Positions 47,018 to 56,764 of a stretch of DNA of 64,000 bases are shown piece after piece (position 1 is the first letter of the stretch; each line of letters opens with the position of its first letter). The stretch is from Peribacillus simplex (GTDB lineage Bacteria; Bacillota; Bacilli; Bacillales; DSM-1321): positions 3,128,001-3,192,000 of the forward strand of contig NZ_CP011008.1 of the NCBI RefSeq assembly GCF_001578185.1, given 5' to 3'. The notes beneath the pieces were generated by a model. The model was not told the origin of the DNA, did no database searches, and saw nothing but the letters and a program-made list of their open reading frames with translations. A program made the translations under genes and the position numbers.

Positions 47018-48361
47018 TTAACTTAATAATTTCATTAAGAGTGTTGCTAATATAACAGTGGCAGCACCGCCAAGTCTTGTTGAAACTTGTGCAAACGGCA
47101 TTAATGACATACGGTTGGAAGCTGATAAAATGGCTACATCGCCTGTTCCTCCTAAACCGCTGTGACAGCCTGTTACAATTGCTGAATCAACTGGATACAT
47201 ATTCATAAACTTCCCAACAACATACCCAGTCCCTACCATCGTTATAACAACTACAGAACAAACTAAAACATAAGCTGGAGTTATAATTTTGACTACATCT
47301 TCTAATGGGATATAGAGCATACCTAAACCAACCATTAGAGGCCATGTTAAACTTGTGGAAATAAATTTGTATAAATGATAGGCGCCTTGTTCCATTTTTG
47401 CAGGCATCACTTTCAAACATTTGACAAGTGTTGCAGCTACAATCATGAGTACAGGACCTGGAATGCCAAGAAATTTATGCGCTAGGCTTCCGAAGATGAA
47501 GAAACCGCAGGCAATCAATAATCCGGCACCCATTAGTGAAAAATCAACAGGTTTATTAATATTTGTTTCTTGGATGATCCCGTCGCCACCTTTCGTTTTC
47601 ACTAATACACCATTACCAGTAAGTTCCGGTTTTTTCTCCCCTAAACGTTTCAGTAAACCGGCACAAATAATCGCTATGATATTTCCAATGACAGCTGCCG
47701 GAATCATTTGGGATACAAATGTTTCAGCAGATGCACCTAAAATTTGAGAATATGCCAGGGAAAGCGGTAAGATTCCTTCTCCAATTCCTCCGCCAATAAT
47801 TGGTACAACAATAAAGAAGAATGTATGTTTTAGATCATATCCTAACAATGAACCTACTAAAACTCCTGCTGCAACAGAAACAAGCGTTCCTACCACGAGT
47901 GGAACAAACATACGCGTAAATCCTTGTAATAATACTTGACGGTTCATACCAAGAATACTGCCTGCAACTAAACAAGATATATAAAGGTAAAGGAAGTTAG
48001 ATGTTTTCATCAAGGTTGTTACCGCTTCCATTGCAGCCGGATTAACCAAATTATAAAATACCATAATAGACGGGATTAAGAGCGCTAAAATCGCCGGACC
48101 ACCAATATCTTTCACTATAGGAATTTTCAACCCAATATCCCCAAGTAAAATTCCCATAACCATGATAACGGCAAAACCACCAATCATATCAGGCGGTAGC
48201 TGATTATATACTGATGCACCATAAATAATAAGCGCCAAGGCTATATAAAGAGGTAGCGGAATAACGCCTACTTTCACCTCTTTAAGTTTGGATAAAAAGC
48301 TTTGGTTATCTCCGTTTTCTTCAATATAAGGAAGCGGTTTCATTTTCTTTGCAGATTGCAT
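47018..48361 (-). CDS. maeN: 2-hydroxycarboxylate transporter (MaeN/CitS/CimH family)
   Basis: 447 aa, ~11-13 helices, Na+ or H+ symporter for malate/citrate. The two family GGxG re-entrant loops are visible: VVPIIGGGIGEGILPLS and GCHSGLGGTGDVAIL, followed by the substrate-binding Arg in FAQVSTRLGGA. GGAGG precedes the ATG. Given the MalK/MalR-like pair and malic enzyme remnant, malate is the best guess; substrate choice among MaeN, CimH and CitS is not certain. Confidence 0.88.
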   Translation of the reverse strand: MQSAKKMKPLPYIEENGDNQSFLSKLKEVKVGVIPLPLYIALALIIYGASVYNQLPPDMIGGFAVIMVMGILLGDIGLKIPIVKDIGGPAILALLIPSIMVFYNLVNPAAMEAVTTLMKTSNFLYLYISCLVAGSILGMNRQVLLQGFTRMFVPLVVGTLVSVAAGVLVGSLLGYDLKHTFFFIVVPIIGGGIGEGILPLSLAYSQILGASAETFVSQMIPAAVIGNIIAIICAGLLKRLGEKKPELTGNGVLVKTKGGDGIIQETNINKPVDFSLMGAGLLIACGFFIFGSLAHKFLGIPGPVLMIVAATLVKCLKVMPAKMEQGAYHLYKFISTSLTWPLMVGLGMLYIPLEDVVKIITPAYVLVCSVVVITMVGTGYVVGKFMNMYPVDSAIVTGCHSGLGGTGDVAILSASNRMSLMPFAQVSTRLGGAATVILATLLMKLLS

Positions 48362-48796
48362 TTTTTAACCTCCTGTTATTTGACTCCTATTATTTGCTAT
48401 CCTTAATTTAAGTGATTTTCAAAAAATTTTATAGCTTATGTAACTTTTGTAAGCATTTTTTAATTAAAAAAAGTAAACAGATCCACTTACAATAGATGAT
48501 TACGAATTCAGCATTGTTGAGGAAACGGAAAAAAATAAAAAAAATCATTATGTTCCATTTAGCTTAACTTGAAAACGGGCAATTTATTGTAATTGGCCCA
48601 TATTGTAAATCAATCAATTTCAAGATGATGTATTAAGTTAAATGAGAATTCTTCTAAAGTATTACGTTTTCATCATCGTTAAGGGAACAAGTAAAGAAGA
48701 CCGGGAGAAGTAACTCGACAAACTAACAGCATTCCTTCAAAATTCATTTAACCATAAGGATGAAATAGGGTTACCGGTTAATTGAATTTTAAGGAG
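48362..48796. other. Intergenic, promoter of the transporter
   Basis: Very AT-rich. Should hold the minus-strand promoter for the transporter gene. No gene seen. Confidence 0.45.
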
Positions 48797-48878
48797 GAGA
48801 TAGCGAAGAATCCAGTCATTGGTCTGGATTTGGTAAAAGGTGAAAGTCAGGTTCAAGCATTCTTGGATAAAAAATAAT
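48797..48878 (+). pseudogene. IS110-family transposase N-terminal fragment
   Basis: GGAGGAGATAGC leads into KNPVIGLDLVKGESQVQAFL then DKK and stop. This is the DEDD-type N-terminal block (IGlDvsK..sqaqafld) of IS110 transposases. Only ~27 codons remain. Sequence to 49077 shows nothing else. Confidence 0.55.
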
Positions 48879-49077
48879 AGAACGAAACTTTCCAAACATA
48901 GTTCAGTGGAAGGCATGCACTAATTTAGCATAGCATGAAATTTTTAAGTTTTTCATCGAAAAACTATTAGCTGGTTTAGCTGTAAGAAAAACAACCTTCA
49001 AGAATTCTTCAAGCATGTTTTTGTAAGGAATGGAATAAATTCAGATGAAGACCAATTTGCCGAAGAGAGTGATATAA

Positions 49078-49914
49078 ATGAAACCAATTACCTTTAAAGC
49101 ATTTGCAATCACTAATGAAATTGATTTGAACAAAATCGCCATTCATTGCGGCATTCCTAAAAAATTCACCTGGGAAGAGCCTTTAATCCTCAAAGGTGAT
49201 ATTCTAAATTCCATCCTTAATAAAAAGATGAATGAATCGCAACAGGTGCTGGTTTTTTCCTTTGGCAGCATTGTCTTCATTAATTACTCACACGCTGATG
49301 AGGTAAAAGAGTTTTCAACCTATATCCAATCGTTCGAGCCTGATATTGATCTCGTCCATGTAGATCGATATACGGACGATTACAGCCTTCACATTAGAGA
49401 AACTGAAAACATCAAGCTGACCGACGAATATGTAGCGGTGCCTAAATATGAATTTTTCTACCCTGAATTAATTTCCACTGTTCTCGCAAAATCGGTGGCA
49501 CTCGAAAAAACTGAGGAACAGCTCGGAAAAATCCATGACAAGCTCGAAACCATGATAGACCGACTGGAAAAAGGCAAGCTAAGAATCGGCAACAAGGAAC
49601 TAGCGAGGACGACGGCAAAAATCGTACGTCACGAGTATAATACCCTTGCGTATATCATGATTCTGGATAAACCTGATATTACATGGACAAGCAGCATTGC
49701 CGGCGAATTTTATGACAGGATGCTGAATTTTTTTGAATTGAATGATCGGTATAAAATCTTGAAAAGTAAAACAGAAATTTTATATAACATTATGGATGGG
49801 TTTTCTAACATCAGCCATTCGATAAGGGGGCTATTCGTTGAATGGATCATTGTCATTTTAATTGTCTTTGAGATTATCTTGACGATTTTAGAAATTGTAG
49901 GATGGATTCCATGA
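49078..49914 (+). CDS. RMD1/DUF155 family membrane-anchored protein
   Basis: 278 aa. The N-terminal half has the DUF155 features QVLVFSFGSIVFINYSHADE and DEYVAVPKYEFFYPELISTV, then SVALEKTEEQLGKIHDKLE, a coiled-coil, and EILYNIMDGFSNISHSIRGL before a single C-terminal helix (FVEWIIVILIVFEIILTILE). Homologues in yeast are mitochondrial; bacterial function unknown. GAGAGTGATATAA precedes the ATG. Single gene. Confidence 0.88.
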   Translation: MKPITFKAFAITNEIDLNKIAIHCGIPKKFTWEEPLILKGDILNSILNKKMNESQQVLVFSFGSIVFINYSHADEVKEFSTYIQSFEPDIDLVHVDRYTDDYSLHIRETENIKLTDEYVAVPKYEFFYPELISTVLAKSVALEKTEEQLGKIHDKLETMIDRLEKGKLRIGNKELARTTAKIVRHEYNTLAYIMILDKPDITWTSSIAGEFYDRMLNFFELNDRYKILKSKTEILYNIMDGFSNISHSIRGLFVEWIIVILIVFEIILTILEIVGWIP

Positions 49915-50186
49915 ATCCTGCTTTAAGTGGCATAGACACTTTGAAGAAGTAGGGAAACCAAATTTCCATAATAGATTTGGGGTATTCGAAAACAGGTATT
50001 ATTTGTGAAAAATAAGAACGAAATGAAAAACTACTTCAATAAGGGAGGTTGCTCCGTCAACCTGTTTCCTGCGGTACTAAAAAGCAGTAGACATTTTGCA
50101 TCCCCAATGTATTCATTACCGATACATCTTGACAGCTCATTTTTTTCATTTGTTTATTCCTCAACCTTTAGCCCTTTTTAAGCCAT
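49915..50186. other. Intergenic stretch, no gene seen
   Basis: Between the convergent DUF155 and NlpC/P60 genes. Contains a GGAGG at 50044-50048 that leads to no coding frame of note. Confidence 0.45.
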
Positions 50187-50223
50187 TAAAAATCCCCTTA
50201 AGATACCATTGGATCTTAAAGGG
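50187..50223 (-). terminator. Terminator of the NlpC/P60 gene
   Basis: CCCCTTAAGAT/ATCTTAAAGGG stem with one bulge, followed on the minus strand by ATTTTTAATGG. Confidence 0.8.
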
Positions 50224-50270
50224 AAACTATTAATAGAAAATCCAAGCAGTCTTAATTCTCTCGTTTTATC

Positions 50271-51470
50271 TTAGTCCATATTGTTTTGGACTTGCCCAAA
50301 ACTTTCGAACTTCTGTTCAAAATAACTTGAAGTAAGATCAGAAATATGAACGCCAGTATTTTTTGTTGTATGTATAAAGAGACCATCCCCTAGATAAATA
50401 CCTACGTGGGTTATCTCTTTACTTAAATCTGACTCTTTAAAAAATACTAAGTCCCCTGCCTTTGGATTTTTGAGTTTCCGCAGCAAGGAATAGTAGTCCG
50501 CTGCCGAACTTCGTTTAACGGAAATTCCCTGCTCCTTCATGACCCAATAGATAAATCCGCTGCAATCCATTCCAATAATCGGGTCATATTCACCAAAAAC
50601 ATAAGGAAATCCACGTAGAGTATATGCATACTTTATGACATCAAGAGCTTTATCATAGGAAGCCTTTTGATTTGCATAAAATGGATACAAGGGACTGCTG
50701 TATATTTGAAGATACTGCCCCTGCATCAAACTATCAGTTGGTAAAGCGTTACGCTTTTTGATTGTTTCCACAGATACACCGTAATTTTCCGAAATGCTTT
50801 TAAGGGTTTCATTATTTTTAACGACATGCTCTCCCTTAGGTGTAAACGTTTTAAACTCGGCTTGGAATTGTGCAAAATATTCTTCTGTGATAGATCTCAC
50901 CTGAACTGTCTCTGCTCCATATCCAGAATTAACAAACTGATTCCCCCCCAGATAGATCCCAGCCGTCACGATTTTTGAGCTTTCCTTTTCCAGAAAAAAT
51001 ATAACATCTCCAGCCTTAGGAGTATCTGTAACCATTCCTTGCTTATAATAGCCTTCAACTGACAAACGGTCGATGGGCACCTGTTGTCGGGAGAGTACCC
51101 AATAAATCAATCCGCTAGAATCGAACCCATTTATCGGTGTCTCTTCTTCAGCCGCTTTTTTAAATCCTATAAAAGTTTTTGCATAATTCCCAATTTGTTT
51201 CCCTCTCTCTGTCCATTGATAGATGGAAGGAGTATAAACCGTCTGAATGATTAACTTCTGGCCCACATATAACGTACCATCCGGTAAACCATTCGTCTTC
51301 ATTAATCGCTCTGCCGATATATCATAATTCGCTGCAATCGATTCAACCGTTTCCTGGGAGGATACAGTGTGCACTTGTTCTGCCGCTTCAACTTTTAAGC
51401 CAGGTAAAAAGATAAAACCAGCCATCCCCAGCAATAAAAGCAACATACTACCTAATATTCTTTTTCCCAT
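50271..51470 (-). CDS. Secreted LysM-NlpC/P60 protein with one inactive and one active domain
   Basis: 399 aa from ATG 51470 (GAAGGGAT upstream). Signal peptide 1-29 (GSMLLLLLGMAGFIFLPGL, cut near VEA). LysM 1 ~32-76 (HTVSSQETVESIAANYDISA), NlpC/P60 domain 1 ~85-205, LysM 2 ~213-255 (HVVKNNETLKSISENYGVS), NlpC/P60 domain 2 ~275-390. In domain 2 the catalytic Cys and His are present (GMDCSGFIYW; THVGIYLGDG). In domain 1 the Cys is Ser (GFDSSGLIYW) and the His is Ala (TAGIYLGG), so it should be inactive and perhaps binds peptide. A cell-wall endopeptidase cutting gamma-D-Glu-diaminopimelate-type bonds is expected. Confidence 0.92.
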   Translation of the reverse strand: MGKRILGSMLLLLLGMAGFIFLPGLKVEAAEQVHTVSSQETVESIAANYDISAERLMKTNGLPDGTLYVGQKLIIQTVYTPSIYQWTERGKQIGNYAKTFIGFKKAAEEETPINGFDSSGLIYWVLSRQQVPIDRLSVEGYYKQGMVTDTPKAGDVIFFLEKESSKIVTAGIYLGGNQFVNSGYGAETVQVRSITEEYFAQFQAEFKTFTPKGEHVVKNNETLKSISENYGVSVETIKKRNALPTDSLMQGQYLQIYSSPLYPFYANQKASYDKALDVIKYAYTLRGFPYVFGEYDPIIGMDCSGFIYWVMKEQGISVKRSSAADYYSLLRKLKNPKAGDLVFFKESDLSKEITHVGIYLGDGLFIHTTKNTGVHISDLTSSYFEQKFESFGQVQNNMD

Positions 51471-52400
51471 TTTAATCCCTTCCTTATAACCAAAAATATC
51501 TTTTAAAAATACAGTCATACAATCATGCAGATTTTCTTCCTTCTTAATGAATTTATAAAATTCTGCAATAATAAATATTCCCTGTACTACTTTAACACAA
51601 AAATACTATTAATTGGGTTACCTTCCACTTTTTCTTATTGAGCAAATCCGTATTGATTTCCCCTCTAATTTGAATGCATGATTATTGCAAGCATTATACA
51701 TTTCAAAAGGCCGCCAAATACTTTGTTAAATAATTTATCGTTCAATGAACTAAATATGGCATCTAGGGCGGTGATATCGGGCGATTTCTAAAAGAAGTAT
51801 TTCAGGGTCCCGCAATCCAAATACTTGCTATGATTAGAGTGAAAACTATTCTTATGATCATTGAAATCTGATCATTGAAATCATTAAACATTTCATTTAG
51901 TAACAATGAAATGAAAAATAAACAATCAAATCTGAAAAAATGATTGTTCGACCAAACAAATAAAATTATAATATATCCATATTTTTATCCGACCATATAT
52001 TCTGTCTTGACATTCAAAAGGCCGCCAATTGGCGGCCTTCTTATGGGTGCTAACGACCCATTACTTTAAGTGCAATCCTTTACAACTTACAAACTTTTTA
52101 ATTAGACTGTTTTTTGTTTTGTCTTCACTTATGAAACCTATGAAATTGGTAATTAGAATATACCAGGCATGCCTTCCATATGTAGCAGGGGATAGATGTG
52201 CGATTATATTAACAAAAAGCCAAAATATGGAACCTATAGGATAACTGTCAAAAGGTTAGCGTTTCGACCATTTAACCACTTTTTTGTCAGGAGAAAGAGT
52301 AGGATTGTACCCAAAATGAATTAAATTCAACAACAATAGCTACTTTACAGTACCAATATTCCATCCCGACAGTCTACTAATCCTATATTCAGAACAAAAT
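51471..52400. other. Long intergenic stretch with a palindrome
   Basis: No convincing gene in 930 bases. A truncated repeat TTTCAAAAGGCCGCCAA at 51703-51719 matches the left half of the palindrome at 52019-52040. Several short frames (e.g. 52029-52244) lack ribosome sites. Confidence 0.5.
52019..52040. repeat. 22-bp perfect palindrome, terminator-like repeat
   Basis: AAGGCCGCCAA joined to its exact complement, in the context TTCAAAAGG...CCTTCTTATG. The same context occurs at about 59419-59450 with two substitutions and as a half copy at 51703-51719, so it is a dispersed repeat. Confidence 0.7.
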
Positions 52401-52715
52401 TTATTTATTAGGCACTAATATTACTGTTTTTTTAAAGTAAATAAACAAATTAAATATACTTAACCCTAAAATTATAAGAAACATATATAAGGAAATAACG
52501 TCCCCTGCTAAATTTAATTCATCAGCTATGTATCCCATAATAATAAGATTAATACTTGAAACAATTATTGACATTATTGAAATGATACTAACAGTGAATC
52601 CATTAACAAGGTTGCGACGTTTCTTAGCCAATAAAATAATGGAAATTATAAATAAACTAATTATTAAAGTAATGAAAACTAATCTTAAAAAATCGTAAAT
52701 TTCCAACCCTTCCAT
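52401..52715 (-). CDS. Small three-helix membrane protein, unknown
   Basis: 104 aa from ATG 52715, which follows AAGGAGGG. Three hydrophobic helices (LRLVFITLIISLFIISIILL; VSIISIMSIIVSSINLIIMG; SLYMFLIILGLSIFNLFIYF) with basic loops. No family recognised. May form a pair with the downstream-convergent-strand neighbour at 52816-53296 on the same strand. Confidence 0.7.
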   Translation of the reverse strand: MEGLEIYDFLRLVFITLIISLFIISIILLAKKRRNLVNGFTVSIISIMSIIVSSINLIIMGYIADELNLAGDVISLYMFLIILGLSIFNLFIYFKKTVILVPNK

Positions 52716-52815
52716 AGTTACCCTCCTTATTATTCTATTCCTGCATATATTACCACAAAAAACCATTTTCCCAGAAATGGAAACGGCTTAATTGTTCTGT
52801 ATAGTGGATAAGGTT

Positions 52816-53296
52816 TTACGACTGATTATAGTAATTTAAATCTCTCCAACCTTCAAAAGTATTTCTGAATTTTCTTGATAAATCATTATCTTTACTAAGA
52901 AGGAGAATTGCTGAAGAGTCCCACAAAACCAATTCAACTTTTGCCTTAGGATGTTGGATATTTGGAGTTTCCCCCCAAAGGTTTGGATTGCCGTCTGCAT
53001 ATGGTTCTACTTTAATGTCATCTAAATCATTTTTCTCGTTTTTATCAAATGCCGAAAATACACCCCAAATAAAATAAAAATCTTTATTATTAGCAAGTTT
53101 CTTTAGATTTTCACCTGTAATCCAGAAGTTATTATGAAGGTCGTCAAAAATCCGATAATCTTCCAAAGTAATCAAGGCAATTTTCTTCGTATGACCAATC
53201 TAAATCTGTAAGTAGCCAATTATAATCTTTTTCGAGTCTGTTGAACGAGTTTAATATTTCTTTTAACTCCAAGAACCCTTCTAAAGTGGTATTCAT
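52816..53296 (-). pseudogene. Unknown soluble protein with one frameshift
   Basis: Starts at 53296 after GAGGTATAAG: MNTTLEGFLELKEILNSFNR, LEKDYNWLLTDLDW...; near 53180 the frame shifts by one base and continues as LITLEDYRIFDDLHNNFWIT, FYFIWGVFSAFDKNEKN and VELVLWDSSAILLLS to the stop at 52816. Joined length about 160 aa. The style (acidic, W-rich, FIWGVFSAF) recalls immunity-type or SUKH-like proteins of bacilli, but I cannot name a family. Confidence 0.6.
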
Positions 53297-53602
53297 TTCT
53301 TATACCTCACAACTAATTCCCCTTATTTTATCACTTCTTTTTAAACTTCCACTTTAGTTCCATAAAAAGAGGTGACCTTCACAGCACTTTAAAGAACTAT
53401 AAACTGCCCCGAGAGCGGCCGCAGCACCCTCTGTTATATGAAAAAAGTATTCAATTATAAAAAAACAGTTTGATTACTTTTGTGCACCTTTCATTCAAAA
53501 AAATCGCTTGATTATGGAGGTTTTTTCCACACCACAGTGTTGCTTAATACCCTCCTATAAACTAAACCGCTTGCTTATATTTATTTAATTTGCTAATATA
53601 AC
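53297..53602. other. Intergenic stretch, no gene seen
   Basis: AT-rich with an isolated GAGAGCGGCCGCAGCACC segment at 53410-53428. No coding signal. Confidence 0.45.
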
Positions 53603-53620
53603 TGACGAACGTTCGTTAAA
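53603..53620. promoter_or_regulatory. TetR-type operator
   Basis: TGACGAACGTTCGTTAAA, a near-perfect palindrome around AACGTT, lies 6 bases before the ribosome site of the TetR gene. Probably the autoregulatory operator for the tetR-exporter operon. Confidence 0.7.
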
Positions 53621-53635
53621 TTAGAGGTGATATTA

Positions 53636-54217
53636 TTGAAAAGTGATGAAATTAAGGTAGCAGCTTTAAAATATTTTACGATCCATGGTTATGAAGGAGC
53701 ATCCCTATCTCTAATAGCTGAAGAAGTCGGCATGAAAAAGCAATCCATTTACGCCCATTTTAAAGGCAAGGATGATCTTTTTCTGAAAGTTTTACGTGAT
53801 GCGAAAGAGGCGGAGCTATCTTCAAAACTCCAATATTTCAGTAAAGTTGATTCAAAAAATCCAGAAAAAGATTTATACGGATTTCTACAATTGATCATCG
53901 ATCTCTTTCAAAAAAATGAGCATTTAAAGTTTTGGCTGCGTATGTCCTTTTTTCCGCCAGCCCATCTTGAAAAAGCAATCGGACAGGAAGTCATGGATAT
54001 CGAGGAAAAGGTGCAGGCGATATTGGAAAGAAAATTTCAGGATTGGATCAATGCTAAATTAATCGTCGAAGAAGCAGCAATTACGCCGACCTTTGCATTC
54101 TTAGGAGTAGTGGATTCCATTATGCTGGAGCTTGTATACGGCAATGATGAGAAACGGCTGAACGATAAATTAGCATCCTCTTGGAAAGTATTTTGGAGAG
54201 GTATTTCACAAAAATGA
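53636..54217 (+). CDS. TetR/AcrR-family regulator
   Basis: 193 aa from TTG 53636, 5 bases after AGAGGTGA (the GTG at 53627 lies inside that site). HTH at residues ~3-50: AALKYFTIHGYEGASLSLIA, EEVGMKKQSIYAHFKGKDDL. The rest is a helical ligand domain. 25 bases before the exporter gene, same strand, so it controls its own operon. Confidence 0.9.
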   Translation: MKSDEIKVAALKYFTIHGYEGASLSLIAEEVGMKKQSIYAHFKGKDDLFLKVLRDAKEAELSSKLQYFSKVDSKNPEKDLYGFLQLIIDLFQKNEHLKFWLRMSFFPPAHLEKAIGQEVMDIEEKVQAILERKFQDWINAKLIVEEAAITPTFAFLGVVDSIMLELVYGNDEKRLNDKLASSWKVFWRGISQK

Positions 54218-54242
54218 TTCACATAGAAAGAGGTGTTAATAC

Positions 54243-55442
54243 ATGAATAAACCAATTAATGAACAAAAGGCGATATTAATTATTCTTCTAAGCAATATAT
54301 TCATTGCCTTTCTAGGAATTGGACTCATCATCCCCGTAATGCCATCGTTTATGAATATCATGCATTTATCAGGAAGTACGATGGGCTATCTTGTTGCCGT
54401 ATTTGCAGTATCACAACTTGTTATGTCACCATTCGCAGGTCGTTGGGTCGACCGTTACGGCAGAAAGAAAATCATCATTATCGGCTTATTCCTTTTTGGT
54501 GTTTCAGAACTTATCTTTGGTATAGGCACGAACGTATCCGTGTTATATATATCAAGGATCCTAGGGGGAATTAGTGCCGCCTTTATTATGCCAGGTGTTA
54601 CTGCATATGTTGCAGATATTACATCAGTTCAGGAACGGCCAAAAGCAATGGGGTATATTTCGGCCGCCATTAGCTTGGGCTTTATTATAGGACCTGGTAT
54701 CGGTGGTTTTATTGCGGAATATGGTATACGTTTGCCATTCTTTCTTGCGGCAGCCATTGCTTTTTTAGCATGCCTTGCATCAATATTTATGTTAAAAGAA
54801 CCGCTAACAAAGGAACAGCTTGCAGAAGTTTCTTCTAATACAAAAGAAACAAACTTTATAGACGATTTAAAAAGATCACTTAACCCGCTTTACTTTATTG
54901 CGTTTATCATCGTATTTGTACTCGCTTTTGGTTTATCAGCATATGAAACTGTTTTCAGCCTATTTTCTGATCATAAATTTGGCTTCACGCCGAAGGATAT
55001 TGCAACTATCATTACAATTAGCTCAATCTTCGGAGTTGTTGTGCAAGTATTTATGTTTGGAAAACTGGTAGATATCCTTGGTGAAAAGAAGCTGATTCAA
55101 TTATGTTTAGTCATCGGGGCAATATTCGCGGTGGCTTCCACATTGATATCTAGCTATTTGGCAGTACTGGTGGTAACTAGCTTCATCTTTCTTGCATTTG
55201 ACTTACTTCGTCCGGCATTGACGACATTTTTATCAAAAGCCGCCGGGAAAGAGCAAGGGTTTGTTGCTGGAATGAACTCAACCTATACGAGCTTAGGGAA
55301 TATCTTCGGACCAGCAATGGGAGGAATACTATTTGACGTAAACATCCACTATCCTTATCTTTTTGCTGCTGTCATTATGGTCATTGGCCTAGGTATTACA
55401 GTCATTTGGAAAGAAAACCGATTAGCAGATAGTTTAGCTTAA
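54243..55442 (+). CDS. MFS multidrug exporter (Bmr/Blt/NorA-like)
   Basis: 399 aa, 12 helices. Motif A GRWVDRYGRKKIIIIGL after helix 2, RILGGISAAFIMPGVTAYVA in helix 4 and GFIIGPGIGGFIAEYGIRLP (motif C of drug antiporters) in helix 5. Proton-drug antiport in the membrane. GAGGTG precedes the ATG. Operon with the upstream TetR gene. Confidence 0.92.
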   Translation: MNKPINEQKAILIILLSNIFIAFLGIGLIIPVMPSFMNIMHLSGSTMGYLVAVFAVSQLVMSPFAGRWVDRYGRKKIIIIGLFLFGVSELIFGIGTNVSVLYISRILGGISAAFIMPGVTAYVADITSVQERPKAMGYISAAISLGFIIGPGIGGFIAEYGIRLPFFLAAAIAFLACLASIFMLKEPLTKEQLAEVSSNTKETNFIDDLKRSLNPLYFIAFIIVFVLAFGLSAYETVFSLFSDHKFGFTPKDIATIITISSIFGVVVQVFMFGKLVDILGEKKLIQLCLVIGAIFAVASTLISSYLAVLVVTSFIFLAFDLLRPALTTFLSKAAGKEQGFVAGMNSTYTSLGNIFGPAMGGILFDVNIHYPYLFAAVIMVIGLGITVIWKENRLADSLA

Positions 55443-55555
55443 TAACGAGGCGCCATTTGAATAATAAAGGCCAAGATTGCCTTAATATGATTTTTCAAAG
55501 TACATTTCGAGCTGGAAACTCTTAAACTTGTATTATACTTTGCCTTTAAACAAAG

Positions 55556-55588
55556 ATCCCCTGTCCATTTTGGGCAAGGGGTTTTTAT
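55556..55588 (+). terminator. Terminator after the exporter operon
   Basis: ATCCCCTGTCC/GGGCAAGGGG stem then TTTTTA. It lies 115 bases past the exporter stop; the remaining sequence 55443-55798 has no gene. Confidence 0.75.
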
Positions 55589-55798
55589 GCGTCAAGGGGT
55601 TAGAAGCTTTTACTCGATGCGGACTTTTAGGCCCTTATATCATGATATTCATGAGCCGTTGCGCTAGGGATATCGGTTTTTTTATTGAAAGTGTCTTAGC
55701 CTGGGTTATATGTCAAAATGTTTACGGTAGCACAGTTCCAAACGCTTATTGCATTGGCTGAAGCTCGTCTATTATTTTTTCCCTGAGTGCTCATCGTT

Positions 55799-56764
55799 TC
55801 ACGGGTGCAGCACTTGTACCTTATCGCCAATTTCAATAGACAGCAAATCCTCACCTACTACAACTGTTCCTTCATATGTTTCTTTTGTTCTTCCGGGCAA
55901 ATTAGCTTTTTCTTCTGTTAATCCACCTAATAATACAATATGTGAATACACAGTAAGCTTTGGTTGTATTTGGCTAAAGACTTTACCTGCTTCCTCGGGT
56001 GTAGTGTGAAGGTCAAGAATATTGGATATTGATTCTGATTCATTATCAGGTCTTGCGGCTGCAACCTCATGAATGACTACGTCAGCACCTTTAGCAAATT
56101 GAATTAGATTTTCATTATAACGGGTGTCACCTGAGATAACTACTGAATGTCCTTTGTAATTAACCCGATAACCAAAAGCAGGATCAATTGATTTATGGTC
56201 AACCTTGAAAGCTATTACCTCTATTCCCTTTTGTTGATACACAACGCCTTCCTTGATATCATGTGCTATAATACTTGCTCCTTCAACGTTTCCATTTCCA
56301 TAGTCTTCCCTTGCATCCAAATCGGCTTTATAAGCTTTATTCATATGTAACATCATTTTCTTTGTTCCCTTAGGTCCCCAAATGTTAAAGGCTAGCTCTC
56401 TTTTCCCACCTGTTGGCAAAGAACCTGTAAGCCATATGTCTGGGATGCCAATCGTATGATCCGAATGCAAGTGTGAAAGGAATAACTTGTCAATACTGCC
56501 TGGTAACATATTCGCTTTATATAATTGCAAAGCAGTTCCACGTCCTGCATCAAAGAGGAGCTTTTCATTACCAACTTCCACAAGGGTAGCGGGACCGGAC
56601 CGGGATGTACTTAAAATAGGAGAACCTGTTCCTAATAGAGTTACTTTAAAATCCGATTGCATTCCAGCAGATTGGCCAAAAGAAGGAAGTAATAATGGTA
56701 ATGATAGTATGATTGAAACTACCAACAAAAAACTAATAGAGGTATTCCTTATTCTTTTCTTCAT
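55799..56764 (-). CDS. Exported metallo-beta-lactamase-fold hydrolase (RNase Z-like)
   Basis: 321 aa. Signal peptide 1-33 (SISFLLVVSIILSLPLLLPS). The domain starts FKVTLLGTGSPILSTSRSGP, followed by LLFDAGRGTALQLY, the metal motif FLSHLHSDHTIGIPDI, VVISGDTRYNENLIQFA and a late His in YSHIVLLGG. The layout is that of RNase Z/arylsulfatase-type MBL enzymes, but with export to the outside, so RNA processing is unlikely. AAGGAGG precedes the ATG. Single gene. Confidence 0.88.
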   Translation of the reverse strand: MKKRIRNTSISFLLVVSIILSLPLLLPSFGQSAGMQSDFKVTLLGTGSPILSTSRSGPATLVEVGNEKLLFDAGRGTALQLYKANMLPGSIDKLFLSHLHSDHTIGIPDIWLTGSLPTGGKRELAFNIWGPKGTKKMMLHMNKAYKADLDAREDYGNGNVEGASIIAHDIKEGVVYQQKGIEVIAFKVDHKSIDPAFGYRVNYKGHSVVISGDTRYNENLIQFAKGADVVIHEVAAARPDNESESISNILDLHTTPEEAGKVFSQIQPKLTVYSHIVLLGGLTEEKANLPGRTKETYEGTVVVGEDLLSIEIGDKVQVLHP

